From Candidatus Ornithobacterium hominis (lineage in GTDB: Bacteria; Bacteroidota; Bacteroidia; Flavobacteriales; Weeksellaceae): a stretch of 64,000 bases of DNA. The position numbers and the translations under genes were made by a program. The DNA is taken from NCBI RefSeq assembly GCF_951229915.1, contig NZ_OX579588.1, positions 1,240,001 to 1,304,000 of the forward strand, in the 5' to 3' direction. Of this stretch, positions 25,369 to 34,714 are shown one piece after another. Within the stretch, counting starts at the first letter, position 1; the number at the start of each line of letters is the position of its first letter. Below the pieces are notes generated by a model. It saw only the letters and a list, made by a program, of their open reading frames with translations. It was not told where the DNA came from and made no database searches.

Positions 25369-25920
25369 TTATTTAAATAAAACATAAGAGAATCCAATAC
25401 CAAGTTCTGGGTATACGGCTGATTTTTTGAAGTCAAAGTCTCTTACCCAACCCAAACCTGCATGGAAGTTGAACAGGAAATTACTGTCTAAATTTCGCTG
25501 CAATCCCCACACTCCAGCTAAGTTCAATGTGTTGCCATAAGACGTATTACGCTCATTATTAAAAGCACCGAAATTGTATCTCGTTTTCAGCCCAAGATAA
25601 GACGCACTGTTCAACTTTGTGTCTCGCCCTAATTTTGCACGTTTAGCAAAACTGTACAAATAGCGAAATTCATTAGCAACGAAGATTGAATTGTACTTGT
25701 AGCTAAGTTCCATTTTCCCATCTGAAATCTGATGTGCTGGGGCAATCCCAACTTTTGGCTCCATAACCCAAGATTCTGAAATAGGGAACTGATAGTCAAT
25801 AGATAAAGAGGTTAAATTTGCTGAAACCTTACCCAAAGATTGTAAAGACTGCTCTTGCCCAAAGCTAAATGCTACCGAAAAAAGAACGACACTTGCGCTA
25901 ACTAATTTTTTTAAATTCAT
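25369..25920 (-). CDS. Outer-membrane beta-barrel protein, copy 3
   Basis: This encodes 183 residues and is the promoter-distal-most copy of the tandem triplication (unit about 936 bp). The protein has an N-terminal signal, antiparallel beta strands and a terminal aromatic-x-Lys end. Its first 30 codons are closer to copy 1 at DNA level than to copy 2, while the rest matches copy 2, which points to recombination among the copies. The function is unknown. Confidence 0.7.
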   Translation of the reverse strand: MNLKKLVSASVVLFSVAFSFGQEQSLQSLGKVSANLTSLSIDYQFPISESWVMEPKVGIAPAHQISDGKMELSYKYNSIFVANEFRYLYSFAKRAKLGRDTKLNSASYLGLKTRYNFGAFNNERNTSYGNTLNLAGVWGLQRNLDSNFLFNFHAGLGWVRDFDFKKSAVYPELGIGFSYVLFK

Positions 25921-26507
25921 ATGTTTTTGTTTTTATACTATTTAATTTTTATTATTTATACTATTTAATTTTTGATGACATTAAATGATGAACCGCCCCA
26001 ATTTTCGTTAAATAAGCTACTATTTACAAAATTGAAATTATTATTCAATAGATAATAATCTTCAACTGCAAATATAGTTCTTAATTTCCGATTTTATGTT
26101 AATCTAAAAACACATCGTTACATTAATTTTTTTTAAAATTATTAATATTTTAATAAAGTTGAAATATAATATAATATAATATAATATAATATAATATAAA
26201 GAAATACTAATTTTTTAACATAGTAATTTATTATAGGGGGTGTTTTTGTGTTGTGGGTAAATTCTATAATCATTTTCTCCAAACCACTCAAAGTTTTCTT
26301 TTCGAAAAAAACTAAACATCTATCAATAATGGCTACTTCTCAAGGATTAAAATACCGAGAAAACATATTCGTTTCACTTTTTTTACAATCAAGCCTATGC
26401 ACAGGTTTGAAAAAAAAATCATGACTTATGATTGATTTTTTCTAAGGCTTAAAAAATTTTGAACTAAGCAAATTTTTCTTTTATAGATTTTTGTTTAATT
26501 TCACTTC
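25921..26507. other. Intergenic region with third upstream repeat and TATAA microsatellite
   Basis: No gene is visible. 26094-26316 repeats the upstream block of the two other outer-membrane protein copies. Left of it is a unique 170-base stretch. Right of it is dnaE leader DNA with an AAGGCTTAAAAAATTTT word at about 26443. No clear dnaE promoter box was identified. Confidence 0.6.
26165..26199. repeat. TATAA microsatellite, seven units
   Basis: Seven perfect TATAA units occur here. The equivalent place upstream of copies 1 and 2 has three units. Pentanucleotide repeats change length by slipped-strand mispairing, and the run resembles promoter -7 boxes. Confidence 0.85.
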
Positions 26508-29500
26508 ATGTACTACCTCATTTACGATACAGAAACCACAGGGATTCCTGCAAATTTTGACGCACCACTCTCTGATAGTGATAATTGGCCACGTTTAGTT
26601 CAGCTGGCTTGGCAGCTCCACAACGAGAAAGGCGAATTGATTGAAAATCATAATTTGATTGTAAAACCTGATGGTTTTGATATTCCCTTCAATGCGATTC
26701 AAATTCACGGGATTACCAATGAGATTGCTCACGAGAAGGGGCTGGCTCTTAGTGTCGTTCTACAGAAATTTTTCGGCAGTTTTGATTTAGAAAACACACT
26801 TATCATTGGGCACAACATTCAATTTGATATTTCTATCGTAGGAGCAGAAATGCACCGTGAAGGCATGGATTTTGAGAAGTTGACGGCTGCTCCCACGCTA
26901 GACACGGCGAGAGCCTCTACTGAGTATTGTGCCCTACCTGGCGGGCGGGGCGGGAAGTTTAAATTCCCCAAATTGGGAGAACTTCACCAGCGGTTATTTG
27001 GCCATTTCTTTGATGAGGCACATAATGCCGCAGCGGATGTTAATGCCACAGCTCGTAGCTTTTTTGAATTAGTAAGGCTCGGCGTCATTTCTTCTGCACA
27101 AGCACGTTTTTCGGCAGAAAATTTTAAAGCCTTTAAAAATTTATTTCCTTCCGTTATAGCCCCCTATCCTATCGATGTCGGGCAACAAATTGCAGAAAAG
27201 GAAGCTGCCCTAGCCTGGGCTGAGAGCCAAAAAATAAAAGATAAAAATGAAGTTGAAATTGTGAAAAATTCACCATATTTTCACTTTCATAATCATAGTT
27301 CATTCTCTATTCTTTCGGCAACTACGACTGTTGAGAACCTCATCAAAAAAGCTGTAGAACTAGAAATGCCTGCTGTGGGAATTACCGATATGGGAAATCT
27401 TATGGGAGCTTTCCATTTTGTGCAGGCAATAAGGGATAAAAAGGATGTAATAACGCCAATTATTGGCTGTGAAGTTTACGTAAGTGAACGCTATCGACAG
27501 CATAAATTTACCAAAGATAACCCCGACCGCAGGCATACGCAGGTTTTATTGGCAAAGAACAAGGCGGGTTATCATAATTTGAGTAAAATTTCATCTATCG
27601 GCTACATTGATGGTTACTATGCAGGGTTTCCCCGAGTGAGCAAGGAAGTTATCTTAAAGTATAAAGAAAATTTAATTGCTACGACAGGTTCTATTTCTTC
27701 GGAAATTCCTGACATTATTCTGAACGTGGGTGAAAAAAATGCTGAGGAAGCTTTCCTTTGGTGGAAAGAGCATTTTGGCGAAGATTTTTATGTGGAATTA
27801 ATTCGCCATGGTTTGCCAGAGGAGAATCATGTGAATGAAATTCTCATCAAGTTTGCTAGAAAATACAACGTCAAGATTTTGGCGCAAAATAATACTTACT
27901 ACATCAATCAATCAGATGCTAAAGCGCATGATATTTTACTGTGCGTACGTGATGGGGAGAAAGTTGATACGCCCATCGGGCGTGGGCGCGGCTACCGTTT
28001 TGGCTTCCCTAATGATGAGTTTTACTTCAAAACAGCCTCGCAGATGGAACATCTCTTTGAAGATATTCCTGAAGCCATTCAGAATTTAAAGGATTTTGTG
28101 AAAAAATTTGAATTTTATGATTTAAAACAAGACGTTTTACTTCCTAAATTTAAAATCCCAAAGGAGTTTGAAGTAGAAGAAGATTTGCAAGATGATGGCG
28201 TGAGGGGCGAGAATGCTTACCTAAAGCACTTGACTTATGAAGGGGCAAAAAAACGCTACGGAATCATTACTGAAGAAATCCAAAATCGATTGGACTTTGA
28301 ATTAGAAACGATTGCAAACACGGGCTATCCTGGCTATTTTTTAATTGTTCAGGATTTCACTTCACAAGCTAGGAAAATGGGGGTTTCTGTAGGCCCAGGG
28401 CGTGGTTCTGCGGCTGGTTCTGCGGTGGCGTATTGCATCGGGATTACTAATATAGACCCCATCAAATATGATTTGCTTTTTGAGCGATTCTTAAACCCCG
28501 AGCGTGTTTCTTTGCCCGATATTGATATTGATTTTGATGACCGCGGGCGAGATGAGATCATCCGTTGGGTGATTAATAAATATGGTAAAGACCAAGTTGC
28601 GCAAATCATTACTTACGGCACTATGGCAGGGAAATCCGCCATACGAGACACCGCAAGAGTTTTAGATTTACCGCTGGCTGATAGCAATAAAATTGCGAAA
28701 AAAGTACATACAAAATTGAATAAGCTGTTTAAAATGGATGATAAATCTCTCAGTGAAAAATTCAATGGAGATGAACTGAAGGATTTACAAGATATTCTAG
28801 AAATTTCTAAAAGAGACGACCTAGAAGCAACAACCATACAGCAAGCAAAGGTAATAGAAGGTAGCATAAGAAACACAGGTGTGCACGCCTGCGGAGTTAT
28901 TATCACCCCCAAGGATATTAAGGAACTGATACCTGTAGCTATAGCTAAAGATAGCGATATGGCGGTAACGCAGTTTGATAATTCTGTGGTAGAAAACGCT
29001 GGATTACTAAAAATGGATTTTTTAGGGCTTAAGACTTTGAGTATAATCAAAGATGCTGTGAATTTAGTGAAAAAAACAAAAGAAATAGAACTCATCCCAG
29101 ATGATTTCCCCTTGGAAGACCCCTTGACTTATCAAGAAATATTTCAGAAAGGGAAAACCGTTGGTATATTCCAATACGAATCCCCTGGAATGCAAAAACA
29201 TCTTAAAGATTTAAAGCCAGATAAATTTGATGATTTGATTGCGATGAATGCACTTTATCGCCCCGGCCCCCTCGCCTACATTCCCAATTTTATCGACCGA
29301 AAACACGGGATAGAAGAAATCAGCTATGATTTGCCCGAGATGGAAGAATATTTAGCTGAAACTTATGGCATTACCGTTTATCAAGAGCAAGTGATGTTAC
29401 TTTCTCAGAAGTTAGCAAATTTCACCAAAGGAGAAGCCGATGTGCTGAGAAAAGCAATGGGAAAAAAACAAATGGATACTTTGGCTAAAATGGAAGGTAA

Positions 29501-30830
29501 ATTCATTCAAAACGCCATAGGCAACGGGCACCCAGAAAATGTTTTAAAAAAAATATGGGAAGACTGGAAAGCTTTCGCTCAATATGCATTCAACAAATCT
29601 CACTCCACCTGTTACGCCTACGTCGCTTTTCAAACCGCTTATTTAAAAGCACACCATCCAGCCGAGTTTATGGCCGCTGTGCTAAGCAATAATATGAAAG
29701 ACATCAAGGAAATAACCAACTTCATGCAAGAATGCAAGCGAATGGACGTCCCCGTACTGAGCCCTGATGTGAATGAGAGTTCATATGATTTTACCGTAAA
29801 TAAAAATGGTGCCGTTCGGTTTGGTCTAGGAGCCATCAAAGGCGTTGGCAGCGCCGCAGTAGAGAGCATCATACAAGAGAGAAACGAGAATGGGAAATTT
29901 ACTAATGTTTTTGATTTCATTGAGCGGATAGACCAGCGTGTATGCAATAAAAAAACTTTAGAAAATTTAATTTACGCTGGTGCATTTGATGAGTTAGACC
30001 AATACCACCGTGCACAGTATTTCTTTGAAGATCATGAAGGTGTAACCAATCTAGAGAAAATCATCAAATACGGTAATGCTGCCAGCGATGAGGGCAACGA
30101 GAATCAAATTTCATTATTTGACGTTGCAGATATGGAAGTCGAAATGCAGAAACCAATGATTTTAGATTGCCCAGCTTGGCCCATTATGTACCAGCTCAAT
30201 AAAGAAAAAGAAGTGGTGGGAATTTACATCTCTTCTCACCCATTAGACCGCTTTCAAGTAGAGCTAAATCATTACAAAAACATTGATCTGATTACGCTAA
30301 AAGAAAGACAAAAAGAAATGATTGATAAAACATTCACCGTAGGTGGGCTGGTAACAGAAGTGCAACATTTGGTTTCCGCTAAAAATGGAAAGGAATTCGG
30401 GAAATTTATACTGGAAGATTACACCGATAGCTTTGAGTTTATGCTGTTTGGTGAAGAATATCTGCGCTTGAGGCACTTCTTAGAACCCAATCAGTTTGTT
30501 CTATTACAACTTCACGTGAACGAAAATAAATTTAGCAAACGTATTTACACCAACATCAAAAGCATTGATTTGCTAGATGATTTGATAGAAAAAAGAGCTA
30601 AGTCCATTGAATTTCACTTTGAAATTAATGAAATTAATGAAGAGTTAATCAAAAATTTACTAAAAATCATTCAGAATAACGGAGGAGATAAAAATTTATT
30701 CCTAAACCTAAGAGACGAAAAAACGCAAAACGTTTTTGCCTCACAAAGCAGAAAATTTAGCATTAGCATTACCAAAGATTTAATCGATGAGCTAAAGAGA
30801 TATGAAATTGATAATTATAAATTAAATTGA
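26508..30830 (+). CDS. dnaE: DNA polymerase III alpha subunit with N-terminal DnaQ-like exonuclease
   Basis: This encodes 1440 residues. Residues 1-195 are a DEDDh exonuclease (YDTETTG, HNIQFDISI, HNAAADVNAT). Around 255 a PHP domain starts (FHFHNHSSFSIL, GITDMGNLMGAF). The C-family polymerase core has PDIDIDFDD at about 669-677, followed by the tandem HhH and OB domains. It is the replicative polymerase with its proofreader built in. Fusions of this layout are known in Flavobacteriia. The start at 26508 puts Met1 directly before the exonuclease's first strand. No disruption is visible. Confidence 0.95.
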   Translation: MYYLIYDTETTGIPANFDAPLSDSDNWPRLVQLAWQLHNEKGELIENHNLIVKPDGFDIPFNAIQIHGITNEIAHEKGLALSVVLQKFFGSFDLENTLIIGHNIQFDISIVGAEMHREGMDFEKLTAAPTLDTARASTEYCALPGGRGGKFKFPKLGELHQRLFGHFFDEAHNAAADVNATARSFFELVRLGVISSAQARFSAENFKAFKNLFPSVIAPYPIDVGQQIAEKEAALAWAESQKIKDKNEVEIVKNSPYFHFHNHSSFSILSATTTVENLIKKAVELEMPAVGITDMGNLMGAFHFVQAIRDKKDVITPIIGCEVYVSERYRQHKFTKDNPDRRHTQVLLAKNKAGYHNLSKISSIGYIDGYYAGFPRVSKEVILKYKENLIATTGSISSEIPDIILNVGEKNAEEAFLWWKEHFGEDFYVELIRHGLPEENHVNEILIKFARKYNVKILAQNNTYYINQSDAKAHDILLCVRDGEKVDTPIGRGRGYRFGFPNDEFYFKTASQMEHLFEDIPEAIQNLKDFVKKFEFYDLKQDVLLPKFKIPKEFEVEEDLQDDGVRGENAYLKHLTYEGAKKRYGIITEEIQNRLDFELETIANTGYPGYFLIVQDFTSQARKMGVSVGPGRGSAAGSAVAYCIGITNIDPIKYDLLFERFLNPERVSLPDIDIDFDDRGRDEIIRWVINKYGKDQVAQIITYGTMAGKSAIRDTARVLDLPLADSNKIAKKVHTKLNKLFKMDDKSLSEKFNGDELKDLQDILEISKRDDLEATTIQQAKVIEGSIRNTGVHACGVIITPKDIKELIPVAIAKDSDMAVTQFDNSVVENAGLLKMDFLGLKTLSIIKDAVNLVKKTKEIELIPDDFPLEDPLTYQEIFQKGKTVGIFQYESPGMQKHLKDLKPDKFDDLIAMNALYRPGPLAYIPNFIDRKHGIEEISYDLPEMEEYLAETYGITVYQEQVMLLSQKLANFTKGEADVLRKAMGKKQMDTLAKMEGKFIQNAIGNGHPENVLKKIWEDWKAFAQYAFNKSHSTCYAYVAFQTAYLKAHHPAEFMAAVLSNNMKDIKEITNFMQECKRMDVPVLSPDVNESSYDFTVNKNGAVRFGLGAIKGVGSAAVESIIQERNENGKFTNVFDFIERIDQRVCNKKTLENLIYAGAFDELDQYHRAQYFFEDHEGVTNLEKIIKYGNAASDEGNENQISLFDVADMEVEMQKPMILDCPAWPIMYQLNKEKEVVGIYISSHPLDRFQVELNHYKNIDLITLKERQKEMIDKTFTVGGLVTEVQHLVSAKNGKEFGKFILEDYTDSFEFMLFGEEYLRLRHFLEPNQFVLLQLHVNENKFSKRIYTNIKSIDLLDDLIEKRAKSIEFHFEINEINEELIKNLLKIIQNNGGDKNLFLNLRDEKTQNVFASQSRKFSISITKDLIDELKRYEIDNYKLN

Positions 30831-30995
30831 TAGTCTCATTATTTTTTTAAAGGCTTAAAAAATAATTTTGGCTCAAAACTTGAGACTCCTTATAGTAAAT
30901 TTTATAAGGCTTAATAAATTTTTAAATTAGCTTTTATAATAATAAATAATTAAAATAATATAGAATATTAATTTTTTGAAAAAAAATTTAAACTT

Positions 30996-31310
30996 ATGGC
31001 ATTAGAAATTAAAGATTCAAACATTGAAGAAACATTACAATCAGATCAGCCTGTAATGCTTGATTTTTGGGCAGCTTGGTGCGGACCTTGCCGTATGGTA
31101 GGGCCTATCGTAGACGAAATCAGCCAAGAATATGACGGAAAAGCCGTAGTAGGAAAAGTGGATGTAGATAATAACCCAGATACGGCTGCTAAATATGGTA
31201 TCCGAAATATCCCAACCATTCTTTTCTTCAAAAATGGCGAAATTGTAGACAAAGTGGTAGGCGTGGTACCGAAAGAGCAATTGACTGAAAAGTTAGAGAA
31301 ATTGATGTAA
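30996..31310 (+). CDS. trxA: Thioredoxin
   Basis: This encodes 104 residues with the active site WCGPC (Cys29, Cys32) and the cis-Pro loop NIPTILFF. It is a general cytoplasmic disulfide reductase, and the length is standard. It is followed by a terminator and is transcribed alone. It lies just before the region that lacks the AAGCCTT word. Confidence 0.95.
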   Translation: MALEIKDSNIEETLQSDQPVMLDFWAAWCGPCRMVGPIVDEISQEYDGKAVVGKVDVDNNPDTAAKYGIRNIPTILFFKNGEIVDKVVGVVPKEQLTEKLEKLM

Positions 31311-31331
31311 AATAAAATTTAGTTTAACTGA

Positions 31332-31374
31332 AAATAAGCGCTATAAGCTTGGCTTGTGGTGCTTATTTTTTTAA
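31332..31374 (+). terminator. Terminator after trxA
   Basis: AAATAAGC pairs with GCTTATTT (31361-31368), followed by further T residues, 21 bases after the trxA stop. Confidence 0.75.
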
Positions 31375-31475
31375 TGATCTATTAAATTTTATTTCTTGGT
31401 GACTATCAATTGCTTTAAACTTAAGCCACCAATAGTTTTGCTGTGAAATTAATAGGTAGTATCACATAAATACCC

Positions 31476-31483
31476 TATTTTTG
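31476..31483 (+). promoter_or_regulatory. -7 promoter box of the metal ABC operon
   Basis: TATTTTTG fits TAnnTTTG and lies 21 bases before the ATG of the binding-protein gene. Confidence 0.55.
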
Positions 31484-31504
31484 CTAAATATTGATAATTA
31501 AAAA

Positions 31505-32482
31505 ATGCATTTTTCAAAGCAATTCATTCTTTATTTAGGCTTATTTTTTTTATTCATTTCTTGTAATTCAAAAACACAACGGCAAGAGAATTTTGGGGAA
31601 ATTTCTGCCACAGACAGTAGAAATAAAGTCATTCATCTAGAGCAAGAAGCTCAGCGTGTAGTAGCTCTTTTTGAACCTGCGGTAGATCATATCTATATGC
31701 TCCAAGCAAGTAATGTTTTGGTAGGTATTCCCGAGCAAGTTTACTTAAATGCCTCTGGGTATGAGTTTCTTTCAGGCTTAGATGATAAAATTAAAAACAA
31801 AGAAATCGCTACACCATCTTTCAGTGGAAGAGCCATCAGCGCTGAATCTGTATTGCAACTGAATCCTGATTTAGTGATTTTATATGAAGCTGATTCTGAA
31901 ACCATTAATCAGCTAGAAGGTTTGGGATTGAATGTATATACTGTTTCCAGTAAAAACAAAGAAGCTATTTACCTTGAACTGAAAGGTTTAGCTACACTTA
32001 TAGGTAAAAGTAAACGAGCAGAAGAACTAATACAATACACTGAAAATGAATTAAATAAAATTAACAAAGCTCCTAAATTAGATAAAAAAGTATATTACGC
32101 TTGGTCTAAAGGTAGAATTTTTTCAACTTCTGGTAAAGGAACTTTAATTGATGCTGCCATTGAAGCTGCTGGAGCCCAAAATGCTTGTCCGCTAGAAATG
32201 GAAGCTACCAACATCAGTGCTGAAACCATTTATGAGTGGAATCCAGATTTAATCATTTTATGGAACTCCAAGCCCGAAGATGTTTATTCACTAAAAGAGC
32301 TTCAAGCCTTGCCTGCCGTGAAGCAAAAACAGGTATATGACTTTTCTCCTGTTTTTTATTATGACCCACACACTATCAAATTTATGCTTTTTGCCAAACA
32401 ACTCAGAGAATGGTGTGAACCCCAAAATACAACCGCCGAAAATGATATAAAAAAAGATTTAAAAACGCTATACGGCTTATAA
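31505..32482 (+). CDS. ABC transporter substrate-binding lipoprotein (FecB/BtuF fold), probable nickel uptake
   Basis: This encodes 325 residues. The lipobox LFISC at about 16-20 anchors it in the inner membrane on the periplasmic side. The rest is a helical-backbone metal-receptor fold (VVALFEPAVDHIYMLQA, NPDLVILYEAD, WNPDLIILW). It hands metal-chelate to the permease encoded by the next gene, which starts at its last base. Family members take iron-siderophores, cobalamin or nickel. The neighbouring urease, hypA and hypB genes favour nickel, as with NiuBDE of Helicobacter, but the sequence alone does not decide this. Confidence 0.85.
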   Translation: MHFSKQFILYLGLFFLFISCNSKTQRQENFGEISATDSRNKVIHLEQEAQRVVALFEPAVDHIYMLQASNVLVGIPEQVYLNASGYEFLSGLDDKIKNKEIATPSFSGRAISAESVLQLNPDLVILYEADSETINQLEGLGLNVYTVSSKNKEAIYLELKGLATLIGKSKRAEELIQYTENELNKINKAPKLDKKVYYAWSKGRIFSTSGKGTLIDAAIEAAGAQNACPLEMEATNISAETIYEWNPDLIILWNSKPEDVYSLKELQALPAVKQKQVYDFSPVFYYDPHTIKFMLFAKQLREWCEPQNTTAENDIKKDLKTLYGL

Positions 32483-33480
32483 TGATGTCATTAGGTTTAA
32501 AGAAAATATTATTACTACTATCTCCTTTCATTCTGATTGTATTTTCATTGCAGTTAGGAAACACAGGCTTTTTAAATTTCACAGAATTTTGGCAACATAT
32601 GTCTCACGTCATTACAGGAAACAATTTACCACAAAACTCTATGCAAACCATTCTGTGGCAAGTGAGATTACCTAGGCTTTTGCTCACCTTTATGGTCGGA
32701 GCATCATTGGCAGTTTCTGGAGGTGTATTACAGGCTATTTTCCGAAATCCTATTGTTGATCCTTTCTCGTTGGGAATTTCATCTGGAGCAGCTTTTGGAG
32801 CAGCTCTTTCCATGATTTTAGGCTTATTTTCTGTCAACTTTTTTGCTTTCATATTTGGTGTAATTGCGGTTGCTATCACCTATGCTGTTTCCGCTTTTGG
32901 GGCTAAAACCTCTGTTGTTACTATTGTTTTAACAGGTATGATTATTTCTGGCGTATTTTCTGCCATGCTCACGCTTTTACAATACATTAGCGACCCGTAT
33001 AAACTGCAAGCCATTATACAATGGACTATGGGTAACTTGCATACAGCATCTTGGGAAAAAGTACAGACTTCTATTACACCTATTTTGGCAGGATTGCTGG
33101 GTATTTATATCTTCCGTTGGAAGATGAATTTATTGGCTTTGGGAGATGAAGAAGCTTTGGCGGTTGGTGTAAAACCAAACAATACCAAAATCATTTTGAT
33201 TGGGCTATCTACACTCATCACAGCAGCTTCTGTAGCAGCTGTTGGAATGATAAGCCTTTTTGGCTTGATTGTTCCACATATCACTCGCATGATATTTGGA
33301 CCCAATAATACTATTGGAGTTTTTGCCAATATTAGTTTAGGAGGTTCTTTGTTATTGATGATTGATAATTTTTCAAGAATTGTGATGCCTTTTGAAATTC
33401 CTATCGGTGTATTTACCATGATTTTAGGCGCTCCTTTGTTCATTTATTTAATGAGAAAAAATGCAATTAACTGGAATTAA
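32482..33480 (+). CDS. FecCD-family ABC permease
   Basis: This encodes 332 residues with about 9-10 membrane segments. The family landmarks are RLPRLLLTFMVGASLAVSGG, NPIVDPFSLGISSGAAFGA and GLIVPHITRMIFG near the C-terminus. It forms a homodimeric channel for metal-chelates with the ATPase encoded next (stop/start overlap of one base). The operon has one permease gene, as usual when it homodimerises. Confidence 0.9.
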   Translation: MMSLGLKKILLLLSPFILIVFSLQLGNTGFLNFTEFWQHMSHVITGNNLPQNSMQTILWQVRLPRLLLTFMVGASLAVSGGVLQAIFRNPIVDPFSLGISSGAAFGAALSMILGLFSVNFFAFIFGVIAVAITYAVSAFGAKTSVVTIVLTGMIISGVFSAMLTLLQYISDPYKLQAIIQWTMGNLHTASWEKVQTSITPILAGLLGIYIFRWKMNLLALGDEEALAVGVKPNNTKIILIGLSTLITAASVAAVGMISLFGLIVPHITRMIFGPNNTIGVFANISLGGSLLLMIDNFSRIVMPFEIPIGVFTMILGAPLFIYLMRKNAINWN

Positions 33481-34217
33481 TGAGCTTGATTGATATTAAA
33501 AATGTGAGCTATTCCATTGGGGAAAAATTGATCTTGCATCTTGTGAATGCTTCTTTTCAAAAAAATAAATTCACTGTGATATTAGGGCGAAATGGAAGCG
33601 GGAAATCTTCATTATTCAGAATCTTATCTGGCATAGAAAAAAAGTTTGGAGGCAATATTGATTTCAACTCAAAAAATCCTCCTAAAATTGGTTTTTTGAC
33701 TCAGTTTCATCAAATGGTATTTCCTTTTACAGTGTTTGATGTTGTACTAACTGGTAGAAGTTCTTTTTTTAAAATTTCACCAAAAAAAGAAGACAAAGAT
33801 GCTGTAACAGAAATATTGGAATCCTTCCAATTAAATCATTTGAGTAATACGCCTTACACTTCTCTCTCTGGTGGTGAAAGGCAATTAGTATTATTATGCA
33901 GAGTATTGGTTCAAAACCCTGATATACTGTTACTTGATGAGCCTACCAATCATCTTGATTTGCACTACCAAATTAAAGTTTTACAGCTAATGAGGGATTG
34001 GGTGAACCAAAAAAATTGCACCATTGTATGCATTATGCACGATCCTAATTTGGCTTTGCAATTTGCTGACCACATATATGTGATGCAAAATAAACGATTG
34101 AATTATTTAGCACACACAGATGCTGAATATACTGCCAATATGCTATCTCAAGCATATGAGGTTTCGCTATCTTATGTAGAGCACTATAGTAAAACTTTTC
34201 TTATCCCCGAAATATGA
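33480..34217 (+). CDS. ABC transporter ATPase (FepC-like)
   Basis: This encodes 245 residues. Walker A is GRNGSGKS (36-43), the signature is LSGGERQ and Walker B is ILLLDEPTNHLD, with the switch His in CIMHDPN. It powers the FecCD-type importer. The ATG lies within the permease stop, and the next gene overlaps by four bases, so all four genes are one transcript. Confidence 0.9.
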   Translation: MSLIDIKNVSYSIGEKLILHLVNASFQKNKFTVILGRNGSGKSSLFRILSGIEKKFGGNIDFNSKNPPKIGFLTQFHQMVFPFTVFDVVLTGRSSFFKISPKKEDKDAVTEILESFQLNHLSNTPYTSLSGGERQLVLLCRVLVQNPDILLLDEPTNHLDLHYQIKVLQLMRDWVNQKNCTIVCIMHDPNLALQFADHIYVMQNKRLNYLAHTDAEYTANMLSQAYEVSLSYVEHYSKTFLIPEI

Positions 34218-34714
34218 AACAATTAGAAATTTCTGTCGTAACTGATATTAATGCTATTGCTCATACTGTAGAATATGTGAAATCTGTACGCAAAACGCTC
34301 TTCCCGATGCTAAATCATGAGCATATCCCTGCTGATTTACAAGATTTTGAATCAACGTATATTAAAAATCCAAAAGGCATTTTTCTTCAAGCAAAATTAG
34401 GCAATCAACTAATTGGAACCGCTGGCATGATGGAGTTTAACTACCGATTTCCCCTTTTGGATATTCCTGATAATGCCGTAGAGGTGACAAGATTATTTGT
34501 GGAACCTGAATTTAGAAAAATGGGAATTGCTACTAATTTGATAAATAGGCTGAAGCTACATGCTATAAAAAAAGGTATAGATTACCTATACCTTCATACG
34601 CATCACTTTTTGCCTGGCGCTACTGATTTTTGGTCGAAGCAAAATTTCACTTTTATAGAGGTTACAATAGAAAATAATGTAGAAACTCTCCATTTTGGTT
34701 ATGAAATGCACTAA
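34214..34714 (+). CDS. GNAT-family acetyltransferase
   Basis: This encodes 166 residues of the N-acetyltransferase fold. The acetyl-CoA-binding stretch is VTRLFVEPEFRKMGIATNLI (about 93-112). It is fused by a four-base overlap to the metal-importer operon and meets the TonB receptor gene tail to tail with a four-base overlap at 34711-34714. Its substrate is unknown. Acetylation of an imported or exported chelator is conceivable given the neighbours. Confidence 0.75.
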   Translation: MKQLEISVVTDINAIAHTVEYVKSVRKTLFPMLNHEHIPADLQDFESTYIKNPKGIFLQAKLGNQLIGTAGMMEFNYRFPLLDIPDNAVEVTRLFVEPEFRKMGIATNLINRLKLHAIKKGIDYLYLHTHHFLPGATDFWSKQNFTFIEVTIENNVETLHFGYEMH

